Numbered from the stretch's first letter, positions 33,248-41,978 are shown. The stretch is DNA of 64,000 nt from an uncultured Christensenella sp. (GCA_910586245.1 CAJUFY010000002.1:1-64000); one strand, 5' to 3'. Notes: generated by a model not told the origin, from the letters alone. Made by a program: numbers and translations.

Positions 33248-33700
33248 ATGAACGTCAAGATCAAGAAGGAAGATTTCGAATTTTTGATCCGCATGCTGTA
33301 TGCGGGCAGTACCATCGTCACCGAAGGCGTCGCGAAGGAGTACGTCAAGGCAAAGTACGATCAGATTTTGGGCGACGTTTCGACGCAGTATCTTGCGATG
33401 AAGCAGAGCGCGGAGCCGGATGAAATCAGCAACCGCGATCTCGAAGCGCTGCGCGAAAACGTCCTCGGCGAATTAGAGGAAGATTTCGTTTGCGCGGAAA
33501 CGAACGCGTATTACGAAAAACTTGCCGAAAAAATCGCGGATATGAGTTATCCCGCGTCCGAGTGTGCGAAAAACGAATCGATCGCCTTAAAAAATATGTT
33601 GGCGCAGGAAGAGTATCGCAGGCTGTTCCGCCGCTGCGGGGACAGGACGGTGCGGATCGTCGCGCCGCGGATCGGTGCAAAAATCGAAGAAACGGTATAA
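33248..33700 (+). CDS. Conserved-looking protein of unknown function
   Basis: A 150-residue acidic, largely helical soluble protein (FEFLIRMLYAGSTIVTEGVAKEYV at the start; NYLEKLAEK-like helices; ECAKNESIALKNMLAQEEYRRLF). I do not recognise the family and see no motif or membrane segment. An extended -10 (TGCTATAAT, 33171-33179) lies 68 bases upstream and AAGGAGAG precedes the ATG. A terminator follows at once, so it is a single-gene unit between spoIIR and sleB. Confidence 0.6.
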   Translation: MNVKIKKEDFEFLIRMLYAGSTIVTEGVAKEYVKAKYDQILGDVSTQYLAMKQSAEPDEISNRDLEALRENVLGELEEDFVCAETNAYYEKLAEKIADMSYPASECAKNESIALKNMLAQEEYRRLFRRCGDRTVRIVAPRIGAKIEETV

Positions 33701-33713
33701 TCGTATGAAAAAG

Positions 33714-33739
33714 GCGCGGAACCCTTCCGCGCTTTTTTT
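33714..33739 (+). terminator. Intrinsic terminator
   Basis: GCGCGGAA and TTCCGCGC form a perfect 8-bp stem with a CCC loop, followed by seven T. Confidence 0.85.
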
Positions 33740-33772
33740 GTGCGGCGTTGATTGTGCGCCGCAATTTTTTTT

Positions 33773-33804
33773 TGCATAAAATTTTTCCGAATGCCCACAT
33801 TACG
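33773..33804 (+). promoter_or_regulatory. Candidate sigma-G promoter for sleB-ypeB
   Basis: TGCATA (33773-33778) and CATTACG (33798-33804) partly match the sigma-G boxes, though the spacer is one base over the usual 17-18. sleB-ypeB is sigma-G-dependent in B. subtilis. Weak evidence. Confidence 0.3.
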
Positions 33805-33818
33805 CATAGGAGGAATTT

Positions 33819-34562
33819 ATGAAGAAGTTTTTGGCAATCGGCGCGTTGACGCTTGCACTCTCGGGAGCAGCCGCTGCGGGGATTACCGCGGTAACCGTAT
33901 CCCGCGCGGGTGACGCAGCCGATACGGCGCAGACTGCCGTCGTCGAAGCCGCCGTGCTCCGTCAGGGAAGCAGGGGCGGTGAGGTGAAGGAAGTCCAGCG
34001 CAGATTGAAACAATGGGGCTACTATTCGGGCGCGGTGGACGGCATTTTCGGTTCCGGTACGAAAAAAGCGGTGATCTCGTTCCAAAAGAAGAACGGTCTG
34101 ACGGCGGACGGCATCGTCGGGAAAGCGACGTACGCCGCACTCGGCATGAACGATTCGTACAATGCGCTCAACAGACCGGGCAGCAAACCTTCGGGTTCGT
34201 CGAACTACACCTCTTCCGATCTCTATCTGCTGGCAAAGTGCATTTATGCGGAAGGTCGGGGAGAGAGCTACACGGGACAGGTTGCGATCGGCGCGGTGAT
34301 CATGAACCGCGTGAAGAGTCCTTCCTTCCCCAACAGCATTTCGGGCGTGATTTATCAGCCCGGCGCGTTTACCGCCGTATCCGACGGGCAGATCAATCTC
34401 GAACCGAATCAGACGGCGTACGACGCGGCGCGCGACGCCATGAACGGCTGGGATCCCAGCTACGGGTGCCTGTACTATTACAACCCCGCAGTCGCGACCA
34501 GCGCGTGGATCTTCAACCGTCAGACGGTGACGGTGATCGGCAAACACGTCTTTGCCATTTAA
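33819..34562 (+). CDS. sleB: Spore cortex-lytic enzyme SleB
   Basis: A 247-residue exported cell-wall hydrolase. The signal segment (LTLALSGAAAAGITAVTV) is followed by a peptidoglycan-binding domain at about 50-105 (SRGGEVKEVQRRLKQWGYY, GIFGSGTKKAVISFQK) and a SleB-type hydrolase domain at about 125-247 (LLAKCIYAEGRGESYTGQVA; Glu in YAEGRGE is the family's catalytic residue). In spores it sits dormant in the cortex and, at germination, lyses muramic-delta-lactam peptidoglycan. ypeB follows after 9 bases, the standard pairing. GGAGG precedes the ATG. Confidence 0.93.
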   Translation: MKKFLAIGALTLALSGAAAAGITAVTVSRAGDAADTAQTAVVEAAVLRQGSRGGEVKEVQRRLKQWGYYSGAVDGIFGSGTKKAVISFQKKNGLTADGIVGKATYAALGMNDSYNALNRPGSKPSGSSNYTSSDLYLLAKCIYAEGRGESYTGQVAIGAVIMNRVKSPSFPNSISGVIYQPGAFTAVSDGQINLEPNQTAYDAARDAMNGWDPSYGCLYYYNPAVATSAWIFNRQTVTVIGKHVFAI

Positions 34563-34571
34563 GGAGGAGTT

Positions 34572-36593
34572 ATGGAAAAGAAAATCGGTAAAAACGTTTC
34601 GAGCGGGGCGAAGAAGGTGGAACGCATCGAAAAGGAAAAAGAAATTTCCGCCGCAACCGTAGATTCCGCTACGGAAAAGACGCCCGTAAAAAAGACGACG
34701 AAAACGACCAAGACAACGACGAAAAAAGCTTCGAAATCGCCCGAAAAACGCGAAAAAGTTCGTGCGGCAAAGGCGGAAAAGAAAGAGGACGCCGCTGCGG
34801 AAAAGCGTTTGGACGCGGCGAAAAAGCGCGCGCGCAAGAAGGAAGAAAAGCTCATGAAAAAAGCGGAGCTGAAACAGAAGAAGCTGGAAAAGAAGGCGGC
34901 GCTCAAAGAAAAGAAACTCGCGCGCAAGGAAATGATCGCGAAAAAGCGCGCGGAACGCAAAGCACTCGTACTCAAAAAGAACGCGGAGCGCAAGCAGAAG
35001 CACGCCGATAAAAAGCTTGCGATCAAAGAAAAGAAGTTGGAGCGCCGCGCGGAAAAGAACGCGCGCAGAGAGATGCTCAAAAACGAATCGAAGGCGGAAA
35101 AACAAAAACGCCTTTCCCGCGAGCAGAAAGACCGTATCGCGTTAAAGCGCCAGCGCAGAGAAGCGCGCGACAAGGCGCGCGAACAAAAGATCAAGGCGCG
35201 CGAAGCGGCGCACGCACGCAAGGCGGACGATAAGAAACACAAACGCGAACAGAGAACGGAACGCAAAAAACGGACCGCCGGATTCGGCGGCTGGCTGGCG
35301 GCGGTCATTTCGCTCGGCGTAGCGTGTCTTGCGCTTGCGACGGTCGTGACCGCGGGCGGCATGAGAATGAACGATATGAACGTGGCGGCGGAAAACGGCG
35401 CGCGCGCAACCCTTTACGAAATGGTGTCCGTTTCGGAAGATATGGATAACAACCTTTCCAAACTGCGCGTTTCTTCGGGCAGAGGCGAACAGCGCAAACT
35501 GCTCACCGATATTCTGGTGGACAGCATGCTCATGGAAAGCGCGCTCGAACGCATTCCCGTAGACGCGGCGACGAGCACAGATATTTCGGCGTTCGTGAAC
35601 AAGACGGGTTCCTATGCGCGTACCCTGCTCGGCAAACTCGCAGCAGGCAAGTCGCTGACGGAAACGGAAAAGAACACCATCTCTTATCTTGCGAACGTGA
35701 ACGAAAAGCTTTACGGCGAACTCAACGCGCTTGCAACGACGATGACCGACAAACAACTGCGCGAATTTATGAGAGGCGGCAAAGGGACGGTATCCGATAA
35801 ATTCGGCGAAATCGGCGGCGGCACCAAAGTGCAGCCCGACGAAATCGTAGACGCGCCCTTCTCGGGCGAAGGCAACGTGGGCGAAAACGAGCTTTCGAAG
35901 CTCGAAACCGTAACCGAAGCGCGTGCGGAAGAGCTGGTGAAAGAATATCTCAACGGTTACCACCTGCGCAAAGTATGCTATACGGGCGAAACGGTAGCGC
36001 GCGATATAAGCTGCTACAACTTCGTCATGACCGATGAAAACGACGTTGAAATCTTTGCGCAAATTTCCAAGAACGGCGGGAAACTCGTGCTCTTCGACAC
36101 GTACGAACCCTGCACGCAGAAGAATTTCGACCTCGATACCTGCGATACCCTTGCGAAAGAATTTTTGAGCTCGCTCGGCATCGACAACGTGGAAGCCGTC
36201 TGGCTCTCCGACGCGGGCATGGTTGCCGACATCACCTACGTGAGCTATCAGGACGGCGTGCGCGCCTATCCCGATATGATCCGCGTGCGCGTCTGCGAAT
36301 CGAAGGGACGCGTCGTGGGAATGGATGCGAAGGGCTATCTCGTGAACAATTGCGAAAGATATTACGCGGTCGGTTTGAGCGAATGGGATGCGAGAGAGAT
36401 GATCTCTTCCGATCTCGAAATCGAAAATACCGGTCTTGCGCTCATCCCCTTGGACGGCGAAGAAGTACTTGCTTACGAGTTCTTCTGCAAAGCGGGAGAA
36501 CGGGAATACGTGATCTACCTGAACGCCAACAACGGCGAAGAAGTGCAGATCTTCCGCGTGCGCGACAGCGCGGCGGGCAGCTATCTGCGGTAA
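34572..36593 (+). CDS. ypeB: Germination protein YpeB with long basic N-terminal extension
   Basis: YpeB localises and stabilises SleB in the spore. Residues about 236-262 (FGGWLAAVISLGVACLALA) are the membrane anchor, and the remainder matches YpeB: a helical region, then PepSY-like repeats near the C terminus (VTEARAEELVKEYLNGYHLR; GLSEWDAREMISSDLEIE). At 673 residues it is about 220 longer than usual. The excess is an N-terminal domain of Lys/Arg/Glu/Ala-rich sequence, starting histone-like (VKKTTKTTKTTTKKASKSPE) then heptad-like helix (KKAELKQKKLEKKAALKEKK). It would sit on the cytoplasmic side of the anchor. GGAGG precedes the ATG; a terminator follows. Confidence 0.88.
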   Translation: MEKKIGKNVSSGAKKVERIEKEKEISAATVDSATEKTPVKKTTKTTKTTTKKASKSPEKREKVRAAKAEKKEDAAAEKRLDAAKKRARKKEEKLMKKAELKQKKLEKKAALKEKKLARKEMIAKKRAERKALVLKKNAERKQKHADKKLAIKEKKLERRAEKNARREMLKNESKAEKQKRLSREQKDRIALKRQRREARDKAREQKIKAREAAHARKADDKKHKREQRTERKKRTAGFGGWLAAVISLGVACLALATVVTAGGMRMNDMNVAAENGARATLYEMVSVSEDMDNNLSKLRVSSGRGEQRKLLTDILVDSMLMESALERIPVDAATSTDISAFVNKTGSYARTLLGKLAAGKSLTETEKNTISYLANVNEKLYGELNALATTMTDKQLREFMRGGKGTVSDKFGEIGGGTKVQPDEIVDAPFSGEGNVGENELSKLETVTEARAEELVKEYLNGYHLRKVCYTGETVARDISCYNFVMTDENDVEIFAQISKNGGKLVLFDTYEPCTQKNFDLDTCDTLAKEFLSSLGIDNVEAVWLSDAGMVADITYVSYQDGVRAYPDMIRVRVCESKGRVVGMDAKGYLVNNCERYYAVGLSEWDAREMISSDLEIENTGLALIPLDGEEVLAYEFFCKAGEREYVIYLNANNGEEVQIFRVRDSAAGSYLR

Positions 36594-36602
36594 AGAATAT
36601 CC

Positions 36603-36642
36603 ATCAGATCCGATCCGGAAGGAACGGATCTGATTTTATTTT
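36603..36642 (+). terminator. Intrinsic terminator of sleB-ypeB
   Basis: ATCAGATCCG pairs perfectly with CGGATCTGAT, followed by TTTTATTTT. A second, imperfect AAAAAG...CTTTTT hairpin lies at about 36650-36680. Confidence 0.8.
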
Positions 36643-36813
36643 GCAAATTAAAAAGCCGAGCTGAAAGCCCGACTTTTTAATGAGAAAAAATATGGGTTGT
36701 ATAAGCTGATTTATTACGCCGAATTCGTTTCGGATAACGCCATTATATGCCCGCGCATACGGAATGTCAAGTATTTTTTACGGATTCGCTTTGAAAATTC
36801 CTTTCCCAAATCC

Positions 36814-36842
36814 TTGCAAAAGTACGTGAAATCGGTTACAAT
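36814..36842 (+). promoter_or_regulatory. Promoter of trmL
   Basis: TTGCAA (36814-36819), 17 bases, TACAAT (36837-36842), 26 bases before the ATG. Confidence 0.7.
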
Positions 36843-36868
36843 CGAATTATTAAACGCAAGGAGAAATG

Positions 36869-37360
36869 ATGTTTCACGTCGTTTTGGTGGAGCCTGAAAT
36901 TCCGCAGAATACGGGCAATATCGCGCGCACCTGTGCCGCAACGGGCAGCGAACTGCATTTGATCCGCCCGCTCGGATTCGAAATTTCCGACCGCTATTTA
37001 AAGCGCGCGGGGCTCGATTACTGGGGACTCGTTACGGTGCGCGTGCACGAGAATTTACAGGAGTTTTTTGCGGCTTATCCGCAGGCGCGCTGTTTTTATT
37101 TTACGACCAAAGCGCCCCGCGCTTACGTCGAAGCGGAGTATCGCGACGGGGATTTTCTGATCTTCGGGAAAGAGACGAAAGGGCTCCCCGAAGAGCTGCT
37201 CGTCGCGCACCCCGAAAGCTGCGTGCGCATTCCGATGGCGGACGAGAGCCGTTCGCTCAATCTTTCCAACTCGGCGGCGATCGCCGTGTACGAGGCGCTG
37301 CGCCAGAACGGGTTTGCGGGCTTGAAGGGCACGGGCGAACTGCACCGTTTGAAATGGTAA
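36869..37360 (+). CDS. trmL: tRNA (cytidine/uridine-34-2'-O)-methyltransferase TrmL
   Basis: A 163-residue SPOUT methyltransferase that 2'-O-methylates the wobble base of tRNA-Leu. The N terminus VVLVEPEIPQNTGNIARTC is diagnostic, and the knotted SAM site is LIFGKETKGLP ... IPMADESRSLNLSNSAAIAVYE. Length is standard. Two ATG codons are adjacent; the second is chosen because AGGAG lies 5 bases before it and only 2 before the first. The next frame starts within its stop codon. Confidence 0.94.
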   Translation: MFHVVLVEPEIPQNTGNIARTCAATGSELHLIRPLGFEISDRYLKRAGLDYWGLVTVRVHENLQEFFAAYPQARCFYFTTKAPRAYVEAEYRDGDFLIFGKETKGLPEELLVAHPESCVRIPMADESRSLNLSNSAAIAVYEALRQNGFAGLKGTGELHRLKW

Positions 37361-38403
37361 CGTTCAGGCGGATCTTTTGCGCCGTTTTCGGTTGTCTTGT
37401 TCTTTGCGCAGGCGTTTTCTGCGCTTTTTTGCCTTTGCCCCGAATCGTTTCCGTGGCGGAAGAACGCTACGTCTGTACGTGGGAGGACGGCAGGGTAAGC
37501 GAAGAAACTTACGCTTCGGCTTACGCTATGCTCGATCCCGCGGGCGGGCTTTCTTTGGTTTCGGGCGATCGGCGCGGTACGATCGCCGCTTCGTCCGCTT
37601 ATTCCGCCCTTTGCAATACGCTGGAGGGCGCGGAAATCGCAGAACTGCTTGCGGCGGATTGCAACGGCTTATCCCGATTGGAATGCGCTGCGGCGTATCG
37701 CAAGTATCGTAACGAATTGTGGTTTGCCGAAGGCTTCTTTGCGTGGGACGGGCGCCGTGTCGCAAGAGAGGATGCACCTGCGGGAAATTCCGTCGTCTGG
37801 CTTTCGGGAAAACTCGGTGCTGGCGCGCTGAAAAGAACGGGCGCGGAAAGGCTGGAACTTTGCGCGGAAGCGGAATTTACGGCAAGATCGCTAATCGGCA
37901 CTGCGGTGCGCGAAATCACGGCGCACGCGCCTTATGTAATGGAAGGGAACGCCGTCTATCTGGATACGGGTACGGCGCGCCGTCTGATCGCGGGCATGCC
38001 CGTAGCGGAAACGCTTACAGTCGGCGATGCGGATTATATCGACGAAGGCGCGCTATGCGCCTGTGAAAATCTGGTTTCGCTTTCGCTGCCGTTTGCGGGC
38101 GCGTCCGCGCAGCGCGGGGGTATGCTTGCGTATCTCTTTTCGGACGGCGTGCAGTTCCGAGTTCCATCCTCGCTGAAATCGCTGAAAGTACGGGCCGGCG
38201 TTTTGGAGCAGAACGCGCTGTACCGTTTGAACGGGTTGGAAACGATTGATCTGTGCGGAATGGATTCGGTTGCATGGCGCGCGGTGGAAAACTGTACGGC
38301 GCTGAACGTATTGCACGTGCCTGCCGCGGTGAAATTGCCGCAGGGAAATTTTTCGTCCCGCAGGGCGGCGTGCGGTTGCACGGTATACGAAAGGCTCGGA
38401 TAA
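37354..38403 (+). CDS. Exported protein with leucine-rich-repeat-like C terminus
   Basis: A 349-residue protein with an N-terminal hydrophobic segment (IFCAVFGCLVLCAGVFCAFL) and no recognised catalytic domain. From about residue 235 the pattern ENLVSLSLPFAG, SSLKSLKVRAG, NGLETIDLCG, TALNVLHVPAA resembles BspA-type leucine-rich repeats, common in Firmicutes surface proteins. The ATG overlaps the trmL stop (ATGGTAA) and has no clear ribosome site, so translation is probably coupled. Role unknown; an envelope protein is likely. Confidence 0.6.
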   Translation: MVTFRRIFCAVFGCLVLCAGVFCAFLPLPRIVSVAEERYVCTWEDGRVSEETYASAYAMLDPAGGLSLVSGDRRGTIAASSAYSALCNTLEGAEIAELLAADCNGLSRLECAAAYRKYRNELWFAEGFFAWDGRRVAREDAPAGNSVVWLSGKLGAGALKRTGAERLELCAEAEFTARSLIGTAVREITAHAPYVMEGNAVYLDTGTARRLIAGMPVAETLTVGDADYIDEGALCACENLVSLSLPFAGASAQRGGMLAYLFSDGVQFRVPSSLKSLKVRAGVLEQNALYRLNGLETIDLCGMDSVAWRAVENCTALNVLHVPAAVKLPQGNFSSRRAACGCTVYERLG

Positions 38404-38433
38404 AAACGGAAGGAAAGGGGAATCAATCACAGC

Positions 38434-40017
38434 ATGAAGCGAAAGTTAAAAAAGATATTCAGCCGTTTTGCGTTCGTTGCGCTTACGATTATATTGCTGT
38501 TCGTGACGATGGTGTTTTTGCTTGTCGGCGCCTTCTATTTCGTGAACTTTATCATCATATATTATTTCCCGCAGACGCAGTCGTTTATCACTTACGCGAT
38601 CGCCGCGCTCGATTATCTGATTCTCGTGATAACGGTTCTGCATATTGCCAACCGCGACACGGTGCCCGAAACCAAAGTGCCTTGGATCTTGTGCATCGTC
38701 GCGCTCAATATTCTAGGCGTTGCGATTTACGTCGTGTTCGGCAACAACCGCCCGCTCTCCCGCCGCGCCCGCGTGCGGTACGGCAAATTGCTTGCGCAGT
38801 CCGAACCGTTTTCCCGCCGCAAACTGACCAAAGCGGAAACGGTGGACGCGCTCGGAAACTGGGCGGACGAGAGCGAAGCGTTGTTTGCGGAAAACAGGGA
38901 CGCGGTGCTCTACGGCGGAACGAAAACGGAGTATTTTCCGACGGGCGAAGAATTCGCAAAAAGGTTGCTCGGCGATCTCGAACGCGCGGAAAAATATATT
39001 TTTCTCGAATATTTTATTATCGCAAAGGGAAAACTCTGGTCGGAAATTCTCGAAATTCTCAAACGCAAAGTTTCGGAGGGCGTGGAAGTCCGCGTCATTT
39101 ACGACGACGTCGGGTGCATGGGCGCCATTCACATGCGCTATCACAAGACGCTGCAAAAGCTCGGCATCAAGTGCGTAAAGTTCAACCCCTTCGTGCCCGT
39201 GTTTACGAACGTGCACAACAACCGCGACCACAGAAAGATTACCGTGATCGACGGCGTGATCGGCTACACGGGCGGGATCAACCTTGCCGACGAATACGTG
39301 AATCTCATTCACCCATACGGGCACTGGAAGGATACCGCGGTGCGGTTGGAAGGGGAGGGCGTCAAATCCCTGATTCTCATGTTTTTGCGGGTGTTCAATT
39401 TAAAGGCGAAAGTCGCCGAAGATTTTTCGCCCTATCTTCCCGAACGGTACGATTATTACGAGGGGGAGGGCTTCGTGCAGCCTTACGGTGACGGGCCCCG
39501 TCCCTTATACGGCAGGCACCTCGGCGAGGACGTGTATATCAATATTCTGAACGGGGCGAAGCACTACGTTACCATTACCACGCCGTATCTGATCATCGAT
39601 TACCGCATGCGCGAAGCGCTCGTTGCGGCGGCGAAGCGGGGCGTGGAGGTCAAAGTGCTTACTCCGCACGTGCCCGATAAAAAAATTCCGTTTGCTCTCA
39701 CGCGTTCCAACTATATGGCGCTCATCAAGGGCGGCGTCAAGATTTACGAGTATACGCCCGGTTTCGTGCATGCGAAGAGTTTTTTGGCCGACGACGAAAT
39801 CGCCGTCGTGGGAACGATCAACCTCGATTACCGCTCTTTGCTGTTTCACTTCGAAGACGCGGTGCTCATGTACAGGACCAAAGCGATCGAGGGATTGAAG
39901 GCTGACATGGAGGCGACGTTTGCCGTTTCCGCGCTGCAAACGGAAGAGGACGCAAAACGCAACGTGGTCTGGCGGTGGCTCTGCGAATTTGCAAAATTGT
40001 TTTCGCCGCTGTTTTAA
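38434..40017 (+). CDS. cls: Cardiolipin synthase (PLD family)
   Basis: A 527-residue membrane enzyme condensing two phosphatidylglycerols to cardiolipin and glycerol. Two N-terminal membrane segments (about 12-35 and 50-95) precede two phospholipase-D domains. The HKD motifs are HNNRDHRKITVIDG (about 264) and HAKSFLADDEIAVVGTINLD (about 446). Length and layout match bacterial Cls. GGGG lies upstream at somewhat long spacing from the ATG. A small gene follows after 9 bases. Confidence 0.93.
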   Translation: MKRKLKKIFSRFAFVALTIILLFVTMVFLLVGAFYFVNFIIIYYFPQTQSFITYAIAALDYLILVITVLHIANRDTVPETKVPWILCIVALNILGVAIYVVFGNNRPLSRRARVRYGKLLAQSEPFSRRKLTKAETVDALGNWADESEALFAENRDAVLYGGTKTEYFPTGEEFAKRLLGDLERAEKYIFLEYFIIAKGKLWSEILEILKRKVSEGVEVRVIYDDVGCMGAIHMRYHKTLQKLGIKCVKFNPFVPVFTNVHNNRDHRKITVIDGVIGYTGGINLADEYVNLIHPYGHWKDTAVRLEGEGVKSLILMFLRVFNLKAKVAEDFSPYLPERYDYYEGEGFVQPYGDGPRPLYGRHLGEDVYINILNGAKHYVTITTPYLIIDYRMREALVAAAKRGVEVKVLTPHVPDKKIPFALTRSNYMALIKGGVKIYEYTPGFVHAKSFLADDEIAVVGTINLDYRSLLFHFEDAVLMYRTKAIEGLKADMEATFAVSALQTEEDAKRNVVWRWLCEFAKLFSPLF

Positions 40018-40026
40018 GGAGGGAGT

Positions 40027-40278
40027 ATGATTCATTCGCTCAGCGGCGGCGTGATCGCCGAGAACGCGCCGCTTACGTTCGTAAAGGCGGAAGTGGAGGG
40101 CGCGCCCTGTTGGTTTTTATCGCCGACTTCCAAAATCAAAGCGGGGGATCGGATTTGCGTTCCGTTCGGGAATCACCGCGCGGAGGGCGTCGTTTTGCGC
40201 GTGGAAAACGGTACGCGGCAAACCGCGCCCCTGCCCCTTTCGCGCATGAAGGAAATCGAAGAAATCTTTCCCGCGTAA
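40027..40278 (+). CDS. Small protein of unknown function, PriA-N-like turn
   Basis: An 83-residue protein. Its core WFLSPTSKIKAGDRICVPFGNHRAEGVVLRVEN has the strand-turn-strand pattern of the PriA 3'-DNA-binding domain (a G-D-x-V-x-V-P-F-G type turn), also seen at the start of the 28140 protein. No other motif. AAGGAGGG precedes the ATG, 9 bases after cls. A nucleic-acid-related role is only a guess. Confidence 0.6.
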   Translation: MIHSLSGGVIAENAPLTFVKAEVEGAPCWFLSPTSKIKAGDRICVPFGNHRAEGVVLRVENGTRQTAPLPLSRMKEIEEIFPA

Positions 40279-40289
40279 GTCGGTTTTGC

Positions 40290-40318
40290 TTGACAAAGCG
40301 GATTTCGTCCGATATAAT
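40290..40318 (+). promoter_or_regulatory. Consensus promoter of MATE leader
   Basis: TTGACA (40290-40295), 17 bases, TATAAT (40313-40318). It drives a leader of about 110 bases before the MATE start codon. Confidence 0.88.
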
Positions 40319-40324
40319 CGTTGA

Positions 40325-40425
40325 AACGTTTGAATAGGTCATCGGAGAACGCGCAGCCGCAGCTGCGAGGTTGATAAGATGTCGGGTGCGCTCGGTGAAT
40401 ACGATCGGCGCCCTTTTTTTATACG
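40325..40425 (+). promoter_or_regulatory. Structured leader RNA with terminator, upstream of MATE gene
   Basis: The leader holds a hairpin CGCAGC-CGCA-GCTGCG flanked by AAC/GTT, closed by CATC/GATG, and a terminator GGGTGC ... GCGCCC followed by seven T, just before the ribosome site. GCGCAGCC (about 40351) can also pair with GGGTGCGC (about 40385) with one mismatch, which would open the terminator. This is riboswitch-like. Guanidine-IV (mepA) riboswitches precede MATE genes, but I cannot confirm the conserved bases from memory. Confidence 0.55.
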
Positions 40426-40433
40426 GAGGATTT

Positions 40434-41774
40434 ATGAAACGGCAAAGAATCGGCTTGTCCGAACACTTTACCTTTAAAAAATTATTTTCGTTTACGCTGC
40501 CTTCCGTGATCATGGCGGTGTTCACTTCGATCTATACCATCGTGGACGGCGTGTTCGTATCCAAAGTCGTGGGGGAGAGCGCATTTGCAGGGCTCAACCT
40601 GATTTTTCCCTACATTATTATTTTCGGCGCGTTCGGCTTGATGTTCGGGTCGGGTGCGAGCGCGCTTATCGCCAAAACGCTCGGCGAAGGGGATCGGGCG
40701 CGGGCAAACGGTTATTTTACGTTTTTCGTAATTTCCATCGTGATTGCGGGAATCGTGTTCGGCGCGCTGGGAATCGGTCTGCTCCGTCCGGTTGCGGAAC
40801 TGCTGGGCAAAGACGCGACGGCGGAAACGGTGGAAAACGCCGTGCTGTACGGGTTCGTACTGTTTTGCGGAATGCCCTTTCTGATGTTGCAGTATTCTTT
40901 CCAGAGCTTTATGGTGACCGCCGAAAAACCGACGCTCGGCTTCTTGATTACGGTGGCGGCGGGTGTGACGAACGCCGCGCTCGACGCGCTGTTTATCCTC
41001 GGTTTCCGCTGGGGGCTTGCGGGCGCTGCCGCCGCGACCGTTACGGGGCAGGCGGTGGCGGGGATTGCGCCGATCGTCTATTTTTCCTGTAAGAACAGCA
41101 GCCTGTTCCGCTTTACCAAACCGCGTTGTACGGTGCGTGCGTTTTTCCGCGCCTGCACCAACGGCGTTTCGGAACTGCTTTCGAATATTTCGTTTGCGAT
41201 CGTATCCATGCTCTACAATTTTCAGCTTCTGCATTTTGCGGGCGACAACGGCGTGATCGCGTACGGGATTATTCTGTATATGGGCACGGTGTTCTTCAAT
41301 TTGTTTTTCGGTTTTTCGATGGGCTGCGCCCCCTTGGTTGGATATCATTACGGCGCGCAGAATACCGACGAGCTGAAAAATCTGCGCAGGAAGGGGTTTC
41401 TCGTCGTAGGCGTGCTCGGCGTTTTGCTCACCGTGCTGGCGGAAGCGATCGCGGCGCCCTTTGCCCGTCTGTTTGCCGAATCGCAAGCCGTATACGAACT
41501 CACCCTTTCGGGTATGAGAATTTATTCGTTCGTCTATCTTTTAATGGGGTTCAGCATATTCGGATCGGCGTTTTTCACCGCGCTCAACAACGGGCTCGTA
41601 TCCGGCGCGATTTCCTTCGTCCGTTCTCTGGTTTTTCAATCCGGCATGGTTTTGTCGCTGCCCTTGCTGTGGGGAATCACCGGCGTATGGCTTGCGCCGA
41701 CCGCCGCCGAAATTCTGGCGTTTCTCGTAACGGTATCTTTCTTTTTCGCCATGCGTAAAAAATATCGGTATTGA
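40434..41774 (+). CDS. MATE family efflux transporter
   Basis: A 446-residue cation-coupled drug or metabolite exporter with about 12 hydrophobic helices in two similar halves. The first half has FTLPSVIMAVFTSIYTIVDGVFVSKVVG and the second SFAIVSMLYNFQLLHFAGDNGV and PLVGYHYGAQ, all typical of DinF/MepA-like MATE proteins. GGAGG precedes the ATG. Expression is likely controlled by the leader upstream, so the transported compound may be that RNA's ligand. Confidence 0.9.
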   Translation: MKRQRIGLSEHFTFKKLFSFTLPSVIMAVFTSIYTIVDGVFVSKVVGESAFAGLNLIFPYIIIFGAFGLMFGSGASALIAKTLGEGDRARANGYFTFFVISIVIAGIVFGALGIGLLRPVAELLGKDATAETVENAVLYGFVLFCGMPFLMLQYSFQSFMVTAEKPTLGFLITVAAGVTNAALDALFILGFRWGLAGAAAATVTGQAVAGIAPIVYFSCKNSSLFRFTKPRCTVRAFFRACTNGVSELLSNISFAIVSMLYNFQLLHFAGDNGVIAYGIILYMGTVFFNLFFGFSMGCAPLVGYHYGAQNTDELKNLRRKGFLVVGVLGVLLTVLAEAIAAPFARLFAESQAVYELTLSGMRIYSFVYLLMGFSIFGSAFFTALNNGLVSGAISFVRSLVFQSGMVLSLPLLWGITGVWLAPTAAEILAFLVTVSFFFAMRKKYRY

Positions 41775-41789
41775 GTTTGCGGAATTCGA

Positions 41790-41819
41790 TTGACAGAATC
41801 GCGGCATCCGTGCTATTAT
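41790..41819 (+). promoter_or_regulatory. Promoter of mntP leader
   Basis: TTGACA (41790-41795), 18 bases, TATTAT (41814-41819). Confidence 0.75.
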
Positions 41820-41825
41820 GATAAA

Positions 41826-41966
41826 GACGTAGGGGAGTAGTCGGCTCTCGCATCCGAATGCGGAACGGGGAGCGTTAACGTCCACATATTGCGGTTGTTT
41901 CCGCGGGTGTTATCTGAAACGGCAAGACTTACGCACGGTTTTTTCCGCGCGTAAGTCTTTTATTTT
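41826..41966 (+). promoter_or_regulatory. yybP-ykoY-type manganese riboswitch
   Basis: The leader opens with the conserved AGGGGAGTAG and closes with GGCAAGACTT, the two signature stretches of yybP-ykoY RNAs, with hairpins between. An 11-bp terminator (AAGACTTACGC 41924-41934 with GCGTAAGTCTT 41949-41959, then T-rich) begins inside the second signature. Mn2+ binding in this class favours read-through. The downstream gene is an Mn2+ exporter, the expected target. Confidence 0.88.
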
Positions 41967-41978
41967 TTCGGGGAATCT

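Noticed and set aside
33426..35105. 559-residue open frame on the minus strand across sleB and ypeB
   Set aside because: It is antisense to two clear genes, has Phe/Arg/Leu-rich sequence that mirrors Lys/Glu codons, and no ribosome site or domain.
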